Shown here piece after piece: positions 15,240 through 23,884 of a stretch of DNA of 37,596 nucleotides. Position numbers and translations under genes: made by a program. How positions within the stretch are numbered: the stretch's first letter is position 1; each line of letters begins with the position of its first letter. The notes beneath the pieces are model-generated. The model made no database searches. It saw only the letters and a list, made by a program, of their open reading frames with translations, and was not told where the DNA came from. This DNA comes from Candidatus Phocaeicola excrementigallinarum (GTDB lineage: Bacteria > Bacteroidota > Bacteroidia > Bacteroidales > Bacteroidaceae): assembly GCA_019120125.1 (NCBI GenBank), contig DWVR01000039.1:1-37596 (forward strand), in the 5' to 3' direction.

Positions 15240-17774
15240 TCAGTTGCCGGCTGAAGCTCCGCCACCACTGCCACCCGATTTCACGTCATCGTTGGTGATG
15301 GTACGTGCCGCCTTCTTCACGCTGGCTTTCAACTCGCCCAAACGGTAACTGACACTGAACCCAAAATGCATCTGAGGATATTTGTTCCAGGAGTCACTGA
15401 CAAATCCCTCCCCTTCAATATGCGATGAGTAGCGGGTGTATTTCTTGCAGAAGTTGTTGGCATAAGCCGAAAGAGTCAGTTTCTTTTTCAAGAACGACTT
15501 GTTCAAACCGACTCCATAACTGAAAAAACCGTTTCCCTTTCCCTGAAGCATAACCCACGGTGTCTGCCCGAACACATTCACGCTTAGACGCCAGTCATGC
15601 TTAAAAGTTTGCTGTGCTCCTCCAAAACCGAAAAAGTTCCATCCGTCGTTTTCCAACCCATTGGCTCCTTTCATTTTCTTGTACTCACCGAACAGATTGG
15701 CATAGATACGTGTATTCTGGCCGGCATTCCAGTTCACGTAAGCACTCGAATTGAGACTACGGCTTTTGCCGATATTCCGGTAAGTCGTGTAAAGTACATC
15801 CTTTCCTGTCCTCTTGTCCGCAGACAAATCAGGAATATCATCTTCCGACATCAAATTCGTCACCGATTGAATGCTGTTGTTGGTAAACGAATAGTGTGCC
15901 GCAAGATTAATATTGAATTTCGATGTGAAATTACTATAACTCAACGAAAAGGAATGGCTCCGCTCACTCTCCAGTTCAGGATTTCCCTGACTCAGGTTTG
16001 AAGGGTTACTGTCATCAAGATAAGGATTCAGGTACCATATACCCGGACGATAAATGCGCATGTTATAACCCAGCCGAATATTAGAGAGGTCGGTCAGCTT
16101 CCATCCCAATGATGCGGAAGGTACCATGTCGTCATAATTCTTCCGGAAATCATCTCCCCTTCCCAACAGATATTTCACATCTTCCACCGTATGTTCATAA
16201 CGTACCCCCAGTCTTCCGGAAAACTTCTTCAGGGTCAATCCATAGCCCAGATAAGCAGCAATGATGTCATTCTGATGACGATAGTGCGTGCTGTGCTCCT
16301 CATCGAACAGAAAATCGGAAGTTTCCGCTGCAGCATGCAAATAACGGTCGTTGTCGGAAGAATTGTTACGGAGAATGTATTTCACCCCTGTCTCCACTTT
16401 ATGAATCTTGCCTATCGGAGTCGTGTAATCTGCCTGGAATGTATGTTCGGTAGTATTCTGTTTTCCCTCGTTCCGCTGGTCCTCCAAACGGCGCAGATAA
16501 TCCACCCAATCCATATTGTAGCCATCTTCAATATCATATTCCGTATCCGAATCAGATGTTTGCGGACGAGTGTTCACCCTGTAAGAGAAAGTCAGCATAC
16601 GCCCTTTGACAGTAGGAGATATACGTTGGTAATCAATGCTTCCGTCAACAGAATACCATGACGAAGCGTTTCGTGAATCTGTGGTATAACGGTAAAGGGA
16701 ACTCCCGTCAGCAGGAGAGGTTCCTCTGTAAGACGACCCTCCTTTGCCGTCGTTGCTTCCACCCCACAAGCCAAAAGACGCACTCACCAGATTCAACGTA
16801 TCTATTTCATAACTGGCTTCCAGACTTCCAGACTGAAAAGAGCCGTCGCCCTTACTGCTGCCGTCATAGTCAAGATCGGCCACCTCAGAATGGATATCCG
16901 TAGCCCGTTGGGAACCGCCGGAATAGCTGCGAGGACTACTGTTGTAGCTATAATTGTAACGTGCGCTCATCGTAAACTTACCTTTTTGCACCGTACCGAA
17001 CATGCCTCCGCCTGCACCATAATTGCTTACATTGCCGCTCAACGTCACAGTATATCCTTCAAAGCCACCACCCGTGGTAATTATATTCAAGATACCACCC
17101 ACGCCCTCCGCATCATATTTCGGCCCGGGGTTAGTGATTACCTCAATTTTCTTGATTGTATTGGCAGGCATACTCTTCAATACATCTGTCGGATTATTGC
17201 TCATCATGTTATTGGGTTTCCCGTTCACATACACCTTAAACGAGCCACTTCCATTCACCTTGATATTGTCTTCCCCGTCTACCGTCACCATCGGCACCTT
17301 ACGCAGCATTTCCAGTACAGTATTGGTTTCCGAATCCGGGTCGTCAGACACATTATATTCTATCTTGTCGATATCTGCCTTTACCAGCGGTTTCTGAGCC
17401 ACCACTTCCACCACCCCCAACTCATTGTCCGAATCGGTCATATATAACGTTCCGAAATCTACAGTCTCATTGTTTTCCTTTACCGTAAACCGACGTACAA
17501 TAGTGGTACGCCCCAACGAAGTGACAGTCAACGTGAAGTCACCTTTTCCGTTTATCTTCTCCCGGAAACGGCCATCCAAATCAGAAACCATCATTTTTAC
17601 CGGCTTTTCAGGACTGTCATCCCGGACAATCCGGATAGTCGCATACGGCTCTCCCTCGTGCGTCAAAGAATCAAGCAGTATTCCTTTTATCTGGAAAGAG
17701 CAGGAGACCTGAGCCATTCCTGCAACAGACACACACAACGTGAAGAAAAGCCAAATCATTTTTAGCCATTTCAT
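15240..17774 (-). CDS. Outer-membrane beta-barrel protein (TonB-dependent receptor-like)
   Basis: The 844-residue protein starts with a signal peptide (cleavage near GMAQVSC). A carboxypeptidase-regulatory-like beta-sandwich covers about 25-120 (FQIKGILLDSLTHEGEPYATIRI). A plug-like domain follows at about 130-240 (VLEMLRKVPMVTVDGEDNIKVNGSG, VYVNGKP, IKKIEVITNPGPKYDAEGVGGILNI). The rest is a large beta-barrel (OMP_b-brl_3 type) with repeated aromatic strands. A Gly/Ser-rich tail (GGSGGGASAG) ends it. There is no SusD partner beside it, so a nutrient system cannot be named. It is convergent with queA (21-nt gap). Confidence 0.85.
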   Translation of the reverse strand: MKWLKMIWLFFTLCVSVAGMAQVSCSFQIKGILLDSLTHEGEPYATIRIVRDDSPEKPVKMMVSDLDGRFREKINGKGDFTLTVTSLGRTTIVRRFTVKENNETVDFGTLYMTDSDNELGVVEVVAQKPLVKADIDKIEYNVSDDPDSETNTVLEMLRKVPMVTVDGEDNIKVNGSGSFKVYVNGKPNNMMSNNPTDVLKSMPANTIKKIEVITNPGPKYDAEGVGGILNIITTGGGFEGYTVTLSGNVSNYGAGGGMFGTVQKGKFTMSARYNYSYNSSPRSYSGGSQRATDIHSEVADLDYDGSSKGDGSFQSGSLEASYEIDTLNLVSASFGLWGGSNDGKGGSSYRGTSPADGSSLYRYTTDSRNASSWYSVDGSIDYQRISPTVKGRMLTFSYRVNTRPQTSDSDTEYDIEDGYNMDWVDYLRRLEDQRNEGKQNTTEHTFQADYTTPIGKIHKVETGVKYILRNNSSDNDRYLHAAAETSDFLFDEEHSTHYRHQNDIIAAYLGYGLTLKKFSGRLGVRYEHTVEDVKYLLGRGDDFRKNYDDMVPSASLGWKLTDLSNIRLGYNMRIYRPGIWYLNPYLDDSNPSNLSQGNPELESERSHSFSLSYSNFTSKFNINLAAHYSFTNNSIQSVTNLMSEDDIPDLSADKRTGKDVLYTTYRNIGKSRSLNSSAYVNWNAGQNTRIYANLFGEYKKMKGANGLENDGWNFFGFGGAQQTFKHDWRLSVNVFGQTPWVMLQGKGNGFFSYGVGLNKSFLKKKLTLSAYANNFCKKYTRYSSHIEGEGFVSDSWNKYPQMHFGFSVSYRLGELKASVKKAARTITNDDVKSGGSGGGASAGN

Positions 17775-17833
17775 ATTTCAACCACTTAAATCAAACAACC
17801 TGGTTACAATATTCATCAACTTCAATTGAGCGA

Positions 17834-17841
17834 CAAAAATA
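17834..17841 (-). promoter_or_regulatory. -7 box for the outer-membrane beta-barrel gene
   Basis: Minus strand TATTTTTG matches TAnnTTTG, 59 nt upstream of the start codon. No clear -33 element is seen. Confidence 0.5.
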
Positions 17842-17934
17842 TCAGTTTTATTTATCTGACGGGAAAAAAGAACGTTAAAAGATAATGCCAATCTGTATAT
17901 CCGGACTGAAACGGACAAGTATCTACGGACAACA

Positions 17935-17964
17935 AAAAAGAGGTATGATACCATACCTCTTTTT
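17935..17964 (-). terminator. Terminator of the tRNA-Gln pair
   Basis: A 13-bp perfect stem (17935-17947 / 17952-17964, core AGGTATG/CATACCT) with loop ATAC. Flanking A-tract and T-tract make it symmetrical, so it can stop transcription on either strand. It begins 1 nt after the downstream tRNA-Gln on the minus strand. Confidence 0.85.
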
Positions 17965-17965
17965 G

Positions 17966-18036
17966 TTGGGCTACTCGGACTCGAACCAAGAAAAACAGGA
18001 CCAGAATCTGTTGTGTTACCATTACACCATAGCCCA
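17966..18036 (-). tRNA. tRNA-Gln (anticodon CUG), copy 2
   Basis: A 71-nt cloverleaf on the minus strand: acceptor TGGGCTA/TAGCCCA plus discriminator A, D-arm with GTAATGGTAAC, anticodon loop TTCTGGT giving CUG, and T-arm CTTGG-TTCGAGT-CCGAG. The layout of the anticodon arm matches E. coli tRNA-Gln(CUG). Position 31-39 would be an A-C mismatch. The gene is identical in sequence to the upstream copy, 48 bp away. CCA is not encoded. Confidence 0.95.
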
Positions 18037-18084
18037 AACTGACTGATGATATCCTCTCCGTGAGGACCTCATCATGAAATGAAG

Positions 18085-18155
18085 TTGGGCTACTCGGACT
18101 CGAACCAAGAAAAACAGGACCAGAATCTGTTGTGTTACCATTACACCATAGCCCA
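18085..18155 (-). tRNA. tRNA-Gln (anticodon CUG), copy 1
   Basis: The 71-nt sequence is identical to the other tRNA-Gln copy and is the promoter-proximal member of the pair. Between the copies is a short spacer with an inverted repeat (TCCTC...GAGGA around 18053-18070). A duplicated gene suggests dosage need or a recent tandem duplication. Confidence 0.95.
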
Positions 18156-18194
18156 AAATCAGAGAACGTCTGTCATCGTTTTTGTTTGACGGTG

Positions 18195-18224
18195 CAAAGG
18201 TACAATATTTTTGGAACATACAAA
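18195..18224 (-). promoter_or_regulatory. Promoter of the tRNA-Gln pair
   Basis: Minus strand -7 TACCTTTG (18195-18202) with TTTG -33 (18221-18224) at 18-bp spacing. It has the same TACCTTTG box and TGCACC flank as the SRP RNA promoter at 172-201, a pattern for stable RNA genes in this genome. Confidence 0.75.
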
Positions 18225-18371
18225 TATTTTGAAGGATTTTTTCACCACAAGAAAGCTATTTTTCCCGGCTTTTCTCCACTTTTTCGCTAAAAACATGTCC
18301 GAAGCCTCTAAAAAACACAAAAGAAAAAGAGAAAATCAGCCTGTTTCTTTCGTAGAATAGAGAAAAGCAAG

Positions 18372-18379
18372 TATATTTG
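18372..18379 (+). promoter_or_regulatory. -7 box for the rsfS-ftsH-cdsA operon
   Basis: TATATTTG fits TAnnTTTG with a TTTC about 20 bp upstream. It gives a leader of about 47 nt before rsfS. The stretch from the tRNA promoter to this box (18225-18371) holds no gene that I can see. Confidence 0.55.
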
Positions 18380-18432
18380 CCTAAATTTAATTATAATACA
18401 ATAGAAACATTCATTTAACAAAAGACGCAATA

Positions 18433-18792
18433 ATGAACGAAACAAGACAACTGATTGAGAAAATTACTGAAGGTATTCAAGAAAAAAAAGGGAAAAATAT
18501 TGTCATTGCCGATTTGACAGACATTGAAGATACAATCTGCAATTATTTCATCATCTGTGAAGGAAACTCCCCAACCCAAGTCATGGCTATTACCGACTCT
18601 ATCAAGGATCATACACGGAAAGAGACGGGAATAAAGCCTGCCGCTACAGACGGTATGAGAAACGCGCAATGGGTAGCCATAGACTACAGCGATGTGATAG
18701 TGCACATATTCCTTCCCGAAAAACGCCATTTCTACGATTTGGAACATCTGTGGGAGGACGCGCGGTTGTCTTCCATTCCAGACTTGGATTAA
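18433..18792 (+). CDS. rsfS: Ribosome silencing factor RsfS
   Basis: The 119-residue protein matches the RsfS/Iojap family: IVIADLTDIEDTICNYFIICEGNSPTQVMAITDSI, then GMRNAQWVAIDYSDVIVHIFLPEKRHFYDLEHLWEDA. It binds uL14 on the large ribosomal subunit and blocks subunit joining, slowing translation in starvation. Length is typical. It heads an operon with ftsH (33-nt gap) and cdsA. Confidence 0.95.
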   Translation: MNETRQLIEKITEGIQEKKGKNIVIADLTDIEDTICNYFIICEGNSPTQVMAITDSIKDHTRKETGIKPAATDGMRNAQWVAIDYSDVIVHIFLPEKRHFYDLEHLWEDARLSSIPDLD

Positions 18793-18825
18793 CGGCATGA
18801 AACTATAAAAAGAAAAGAAAAGAAA

Positions 18826-20904
18826 ATGAACGAAAACTCAAATAACAACAAGCCCAAGATCAATGTGCCAAAGCCCAACCTGACATGGCTCTATGTGCTA
18901 ATCCTGTTGGTCTTTGCATATCTATGGTTCACCGGAGACGAAGGAAGCGCCACAAAAGAGGTCAGCTACACTGAATTCAAGGAAATGGTGGAGAAAGGAT
19001 ATGCCGACAAAATCATCGCATACGACAACAACACCCTTGAAGTGTTCATCAAACCGGAACATATCGTAGACGTATTCAAGAAAAACGCGGATAAAGTGGG
19101 ACGAAGCCCGGCCGTCACCGTACAGGTCGGCTCCATGGAATCGTTCGACAAATATATCGACCAGAAACAGACCGAAGGAAAATACAACGGCGATATACAA
19201 TACAAGAAAAAGACCGATTATTTCGGAATGCTTTTCTGGAACCTTCTGCCGATTATATTCTTTGTCGGTTTGTGGCTGTTTCTCATGCGCCGTATGGGCG
19301 GAGGAGGAGCTGCCGGAGGCGGCTCGAACGTGTTTAATGTAGGCAGAAGCAAGGCCCAGCTCTTTGAAAAAGGAACCAACCGCATCACATTCAAGGATGT
19401 GGCAGGACAGGCCGCCGCCAAACAGGAGGTACAGGAAATAGTGGATTTTCTGAAACAGCCGCAAAAGTACACCGAACTGGGAGGAAAAATACCTAAAGGC
19501 GCTTTGCTGGTAGGCCCTCCGGGAACCGGTAAGACATTATTGGCCAAGGCTGTGGCCGGAGAGGCGGATGTCCCGTTCTTTTCCATTTCCGGTTCCGATT
19601 TCGTGGAAATGTTTGTGGGTGTGGGTGCCTCACGTGTCCGTGACCTGTTCCGCCAGGCAAAGGAAAAGGCTCCGTGTATTATCTTCATCGATGAGATCGA
19701 CGCAGTTGGACGCGCGCGTGGCAAGAATCCGAGCATGGGAGGAAACGACGAGCGCGAAAACACGCTGAACCAGCTGCTGACAGAAATGGACGGTTTCGGC
19801 TCCAACAGTGGGGTGATTATCCTTGCGGCCACCAACCGCGTGGACATCCTGGACAAGGCCCTTCTGCGTGCAGGACGTTTTGACAGACAAATATATGTAG
19901 ACCTTCCTGACCTGAACGAACGCAAGGAAGTGTTCGGAGTGCATCTGCGTCCCCTGAAACTGGATAATTCGGTGGATGTGGACCTGCTTGCACGCCAGAC
20001 TCCAGGATTCAGCGGTGCCGATATAGCCAATGTATGCAACGAAGCGGCTTTGATAGCCGCACGCCACCAGAAAAAATCAGTCGACAAAGACGACTTTCTG
20101 GCTGCAATCGACCGAATAGTAGGAGGACTTGAGAAAAAGACAAAAGTGATGACGGCGGCCGAGAAACGGGCCATTGCCCTCCATGAGGCCGGCCATGCCA
20201 CCATATCCTGGTTCCTTGAACATGCCAATCCGTTAATCAAGGTTACGATTGTACCACGCGGACGGGCACTTGGCGCGGCATGGTATCTGCCGGAAGAACG
20301 CCAGATCACGACCAAAGAACAGATGCTCGATGAAATGTGCGCCACCTTGGGTGGACGTGCGGCCGAGGAACTGTTTATCGGCCATATCTCTACCGGAGCG
20401 ATGAACGATCTGGAACGTGTGACCAAACAGGCTTACGGAATGATCGCATACGCCGGAATGAGCGACAGGCTCCCTAACCTGTGCTACTACAGCAGCACGG
20501 ACGAATACAGCTTCACAAAACCGTATAGCGAGCGTACTGCTGAAATGATAGACAGGGAAGTACAGAACATGATCAACGAGCAATATATACGTGCCAAGGA
20601 TTTGCTGAAAGAGCATAGCGAAGGACACAACCAACTGGCTCAGCTGCTCATTGAACGGGAAGTGATTTTCGCGGAAGACGTGGAACGCATATTCGGAAAA
20701 CGCCCGTGGACTTCACGCTCTGAAGAGATCATGGCTGAGACAGAATCATTGGAAGCACAGAAAGAGGACGTAAAACAGCTGGAAAATAAGGAGACCGACA
20801 ATTCATCGGAAAACCAGTCTGTCAACGGAGCACCTCACGCTTCTCCGGAAAAAGATACGGAAAGCAAGCCTGACACTTCCGGAAAAGAAAAAGAAGACAA
20901 ATAA
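18826..20904 (+). CDS. ftsH: ATP-dependent zinc metalloprotease FtsH
   Basis: The 692-residue protein has two N-terminal membrane helices (about 20-36 and 140-154) flanking a periplasmic domain. The AAA domain follows, with Walker A GPPGTGKT at 230-237, Walker B IIFIDEIDA with Asp289-Glu290, and the second region of homology AATNRVD...LLRAGRFDRQI. The protease domain has the zinc motif HEAGH (His453, Glu454, His457) and third ligand Asp528 in STGAMNDLE. A charged, low-complexity C-terminal tail of about 50 residues ends the protein. It degrades misassembled membrane and short-lived cytoplasmic proteins. Confidence 0.97.
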   Translation: MNENSNNNKPKINVPKPNLTWLYVLILLVFAYLWFTGDEGSATKEVSYTEFKEMVEKGYADKIIAYDNNTLEVFIKPEHIVDVFKKNADKVGRSPAVTVQVGSMESFDKYIDQKQTEGKYNGDIQYKKKTDYFGMLFWNLLPIIFFVGLWLFLMRRMGGGGAAGGGSNVFNVGRSKAQLFEKGTNRITFKDVAGQAAAKQEVQEIVDFLKQPQKYTELGGKIPKGALLVGPPGTGKTLLAKAVAGEADVPFFSISGSDFVEMFVGVGASRVRDLFRQAKEKAPCIIFIDEIDAVGRARGKNPSMGGNDERENTLNQLLTEMDGFGSNSGVIILAATNRVDILDKALLRAGRFDRQIYVDLPDLNERKEVFGVHLRPLKLDNSVDVDLLARQTPGFSGADIANVCNEAALIAARHQKKSVDKDDFLAAIDRIVGGLEKKTKVMTAAEKRAIALHEAGHATISWFLEHANPLIKVTIVPRGRALGAAWYLPEERQITTKEQMLDEMCATLGGRAAEELFIGHISTGAMNDLERVTKQAYGMIAYAGMSDRLPNLCYYSSTDEYSFTKPYSERTAEMIDREVQNMINEQYIRAKDLLKEHSEGHNQLAQLLIEREVIFAEDVERIFGKRPWTSRSEEIMAETESLEAQKEDVKQLENKETDNSSENQSVNGAPHASPEKDTESKPDTSGKEKEDK

Positions 20905-20930
20905 CACCAAGCATCAAAACATTCAGTATC

Positions 20931-21770
20931 GTGAAAAACAATTTTATACAACGGACTATAACGGGAATCATTTTCGTTGCCGTACTGATAGGAGGAATTC
21001 TGGGAGGACCGATGTCTTTCAGCGTATTGTTTGCCATCATCACCGCACTGACCATCTACGAGTTCGGGACCATAGCGGGCAAACAGGAAGGTGTCCGGAT
21101 CAACCGGATCATTACCGCATTGGCAGGAGCTTTCCTTTTTTTCGGCTTCGCCTATATCGGAGTAGTCCCCGGCCACAATGAGATTCTGATTCCCTATCTG
21201 TTCCTCATCATCTATCTGACAGTCAGCGAGCTGTATCTGAAGCGGAAAAATCCTCTTCATAATATAGCCTACACGATGATGAGCCAGATGTATATCGCCC
21301 TGCCTTTCGCGTTACTGAATGTGCTTGCCTTCCATTCCAGCCTGACCGGAAGCATCTCTGAATACAATCCGATACTTCCTCTTTCCATATTCATATTTAC
21401 GTGGATCAATGACACAGGAGCCTATTGCAGCGGAATGTTGCTTGGAAAGCACAAACTGTTTGAACGCATCTCACCGAAAAAATCCTGGGAAGGATCCATC
21501 GGCGGAGGCGTATTCAGCATCATTGCAGCAATCGTAATGGCCCACTACTTTCCTTTCCTGTCATTGGGCGCATGGATCGGACTGGGACTTACAGTAGTAG
21601 TGTTCGGCACATGGGGCGACCTGACAGAATCCTTATTGAAACGTACACTGGGGATCAAGGATTCCGGAAATATTCTTCCCGGACATGGAGGAATGCTTGA
21701 CCGTTTCGACAGTACACTGATGGCTGTCCCGGCCTCAGTGGTCTATTTGTACCTGCTTTCTATCCTCTAG
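20931..21770 (+). CDS. cdsA: Phosphatidate cytidylyltransferase CdsA
   Basis: The 279-residue protein starts at a GTG codon. It has about eight membrane helices and the C-terminal family signature GDLTESLLKRTLGIKDSG...LPGHGGMLDRFDS. It makes CDP-diacylglycerol from CTP and phosphatidic acid for phospholipid synthesis in the inner membrane. It follows ftsH by 26 nt. Its last 11 bp overlap the 3' end of lpxB on the opposite strand, with no room for a conventional terminator between them. Confidence 0.95.
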   Translation: MKNNFIQRTITGIIFVAVLIGGILGGPMSFSVLFAIITALTIYEFGTIAGKQEGVRINRIITALAGAFLFFGFAYIGVVPGHNEILIPYLFLIIYLTVSELYLKRKNPLHNIAYTMMSQMYIALPFALLNVLAFHSSLTGSISEYNPILPLSIFIFTWINDTGAYCSGMLLGKHKLFERISPKKSWEGSIGGGVFSIIAAIVMAHYFPFLSLGAWIGLGLTVVVFGTWGDLTESLLKRTLGIKDSGNILPGHGGMLDRFDSTLMAVPASVVYLYLLSIL

Positions 21771-22905
21771 CATTCCGGTCCAGCCATCTGACCATCATCC
21801 GGGCCGCACGCCCGGACGCACCCGGTTCTCCCAGAATCCGGGCCATTTCCTTATATCCGGTCAAAACCGCATCCCGCCTTCCCCCCCCGGGAAGAATATC
21901 GCGCAGTTCCTTACGGACATTCGCCACAGTCATGCCGTCGGCCACAAGCTCTTTCACGACCTCTTTCCCGGCTATAAGATTCACCAGAGAAATGTATTTC
22001 ACCTTAAGGATATGCCGACGAAGGAAAGACACCAGCTTTCCTGCCGCAGTGTAATAACAAACCACCTGAGGCACACGGAACAGAGCGGTCTCCAATGTAG
22101 CCGTACCACTGGTGACAAGAGCCGCTTTTGAATAACGCAACAAACGGTAAGTCTGTCCATACACGATCTTAATATCCTTCTTCAAATACTTCCGGTAAAA
22201 ATCCGGATCGATTCCGGGAGCTCCCGCCACCACAAACTGATAATCAGGAAAATCATGAGTCACCTGAAGCATACGTGTCAGATTGTCCTTGATTTCCTGT
22301 TTTCTGCTGCCTGCCAGCAACGCGACAACCGGATTACCGGACAAATGATTGTCTGAGAAGAACTTTTCCAACGTATCCTCTTGATCGGCCTGAAGAAATC
22401 CAGCCACGGCATCCACACATGGATTGCCCACATAACATACCGGATAGCCATGACTGTTGAAGAAATCCACTTCAAAAGGAAGGATTGAATACAGGCAACT
22501 GACATCCCGCTTGATGTTCTTGATGCGGTATTCTTTCCATGCCCAGATTTTCGGAGAAATATAATAGAATACTGGAATGTCAGTATGAGACTTGACATAC
22601 TCGGCTATCTTCAGATTGAATCCCGGATAATCTACAAGGACCAATACGTCCGGTTTCCACCCAATCACATCTTTTTTGCAAAAATCCAAGTTACGGAAAA
22701 TAGTACGCAAATGAAGCATTACGGGAATGAATCCCATGTATGCCAACTCCTTATAATGTTTCACACAGGTTCCCCCCACACTCTTCATCAGGTCTCCGCC
22801 AAAGAACCTGAATTCGGCGGAAGCGTCCAGCCGCTTCAATTCCCTCATAAGATTCGAGGCATGCAAATCGCCCGATGCCTCACCTACAATCAAATAATAC
22901 TTCAT
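21760..22905 (-). CDS. lpxB: Lipid-A-disaccharide synthase LpxB
   Basis: The 381-residue protein begins MKYYLIVGEASGDLHASNLM, the family's N-terminal signature. Later motifs include GFIPVMLHL, LVLVDYPGFNLKIAEY, YYISPKIWAWKEYRIKNI and LLAGSRKQEI. It joins UDP-diacylglucosamine to lipid X, giving the lipid A disaccharide. The start at 22905 overlaps the surE stop as ATGA; an in-frame ATG 15 nt upstream is less likely. An 8-G run in the coding strand (21881-21888) near the 3' end could be slippage-prone. The stop TAG is inside the end of cdsA on the other strand. Confidence 0.93.
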   Translation of the reverse strand: MKYYLIVGEASGDLHASNLMRELKRLDASAEFRFFGGDLMKSVGGTCVKHYKELAYMGFIPVMLHLRTIFRNLDFCKKDVIGWKPDVLVLVDYPGFNLKIAEYVKSHTDIPVFYYISPKIWAWKEYRIKNIKRDVSCLYSILPFEVDFFNSHGYPVCYVGNPCVDAVAGFLQADQEDTLEKFFSDNHLSGNPVVALLAGSRKQEIKDNLTRMLQVTHDFPDYQFVVAGAPGIDPDFYRKYLKKDIKIVYGQTYRLLRYSKAALVTSGTATLETALFRVPQVVCYYTAAGKLVSFLRRHILKVKYISLVNLIAGKEVVKELVADGMTVANVRKELRDILPGGGRRDAVLTGYKEMARILGEPGASGRAARMMVRWLDRNARG

Positions 22906-23672
22906 AGACTCCAGTTCCACGATTTCAAACGTTCCATCTGACCATAGGCGGTCACATCAATCTGCGTAGGGGTGACAGCCACATACCCATGCTCCAGCGC
23001 CCAATGGTCAGTATCTTCCGCATCCGGTTCATTGTTGATATAAACACCCGTCATCCAAAAATAACGCCCTCCATGAGGATGCTCCCGATCATCGAACTCA
23101 CTCGTCCATGATCCGTCAGTCTGCCGGCAAACTCTGACACCTTTCAAATGAGGAGTATCCGGAAAATTGACATTCAAACAAACACCTACCGGAAGTCCTT
23201 CATGCAACACATTCTCCACAATCCTGCGTACATAAGGCAATGTGGCGGAAAAGTCAGCGTCAGGAGCATGATTACAAAGAGAAAAGCCCACAGAAGGCAC
23301 CCCTTTCAGACAACCTTCAATAACAACCCCCATTGTACCGGAATAATGCACGTTGACTGACGAATTGTCGCCATGGTTGATTCCTCCAATAACCATATCG
23401 GGCATACGAGGCACAAAAGAATGCAAGGCCAACTTGACACAATCTACAGGAGTACCGCTACATTTATATATAGCCACCCCCGGTTCCTTGGAAACCAACC
23501 CGCAACGCAAAGGGACCTGCGAAGTAATCGCACCCGACGCGCCGGAACGAGGTCCGGAAGGAGCCACCACAATCAGATCAGCCACCGGACGCAACGCCTT
23601 TATCAGTTCACTCATTCCTTTCGAATCAAATCCGTCATCGTTAGACAACAGCAACAATGGTCTTTCCGTCAT
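22902..23672 (-). CDS. surE: 5'-nucleotidase SurE
   Basis: The 256-residue protein has the SurE metal motif LLLSNDDGFDSKGM at the N-terminus, the APSGPRSGASGAIT loop and NHGDNSSVNVHYSGTMG, which complete the active site. It dephosphorylates nucleoside 5'- and 3'-monophosphates and is linked to stationary-phase survival. It is the first gene of a two-gene unit with lpxB, overlapping by 4 nt. Confidence 0.95.
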   Translation of the reverse strand: MTERPLLLLSNDDGFDSKGMSELIKALRPVADLIVVAPSGPRSGASGAITSQVPLRCGLVSKEPGVAIYKCSGTPVDCVKLALHSFVPRMPDMVIGGINHGDNSSVNVHYSGTMGVVIEGCLKGVPSVGFSLCNHAPDADFSATLPYVRRIVENVLHEGLPVGVCLNVNFPDTPHLKGVRVCRQTDGSWTSEFDDREHPHGGRYFWMTGVYINNEPDAEDTDHWALEHGYVAVTPTQIDVTAYGQMERLKSWNWSL

Positions 23673-23697
23673 AAATCTGTTTTCCGTTTAGCGAGCG

Positions 23698-23728
23698 TAA
23701 AGTTACAACAAATCTTAATCTTACCAAA
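23698..23728 (-). promoter_or_regulatory. Promoter of surE-lpxB
   Basis: Minus strand -33 TTTG (23725-23728), 19-bp spacer, -7 TAACTTTA (23698-23705; last base differs from the G of the consensus). The -7 box ends 25 nt from the surE start. Confidence 0.6.
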
Positions 23729-23756
23729 CCGGCTACCAGAATTAAGCGAAAATATA

Positions 23757-23764
23757 TACCTTTG
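23757..23764 (+). promoter_or_regulatory. -7 box for parA, back to back with surE promoter
   Basis: TACCTTTG fits TAnnTTTG and gives a long leader of about 115 nt before parA. The leader holds two DnaA-box-like 9-mers, TTATTAACA (23777-23785) and TTATCAACA (23797-23805), 20 bp apart, and an inverted repeat CGAAAAGTAAC/GTTACTTCG (23812-23822 / 23855-23863). Confidence 0.55.
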
Positions 23765-23884
23765 CCATCGCTGAAGTTATTAACAAAAGCTGTGACTTAT
23801 CAACACTTCATCGAAAAGTAACCGCTTCTTGATAAAGATTGTCACCGATTATTAGTTACTTCGCAATCAGATAAACTGATTAAT

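Noticed and set aside
19218-20426. Open frame of 402 codons on the minus strand
   Set aside because: Antisense to ftsH, whose motifs are complete; the frame is rich in Ser/Arg/Pro without domain features.
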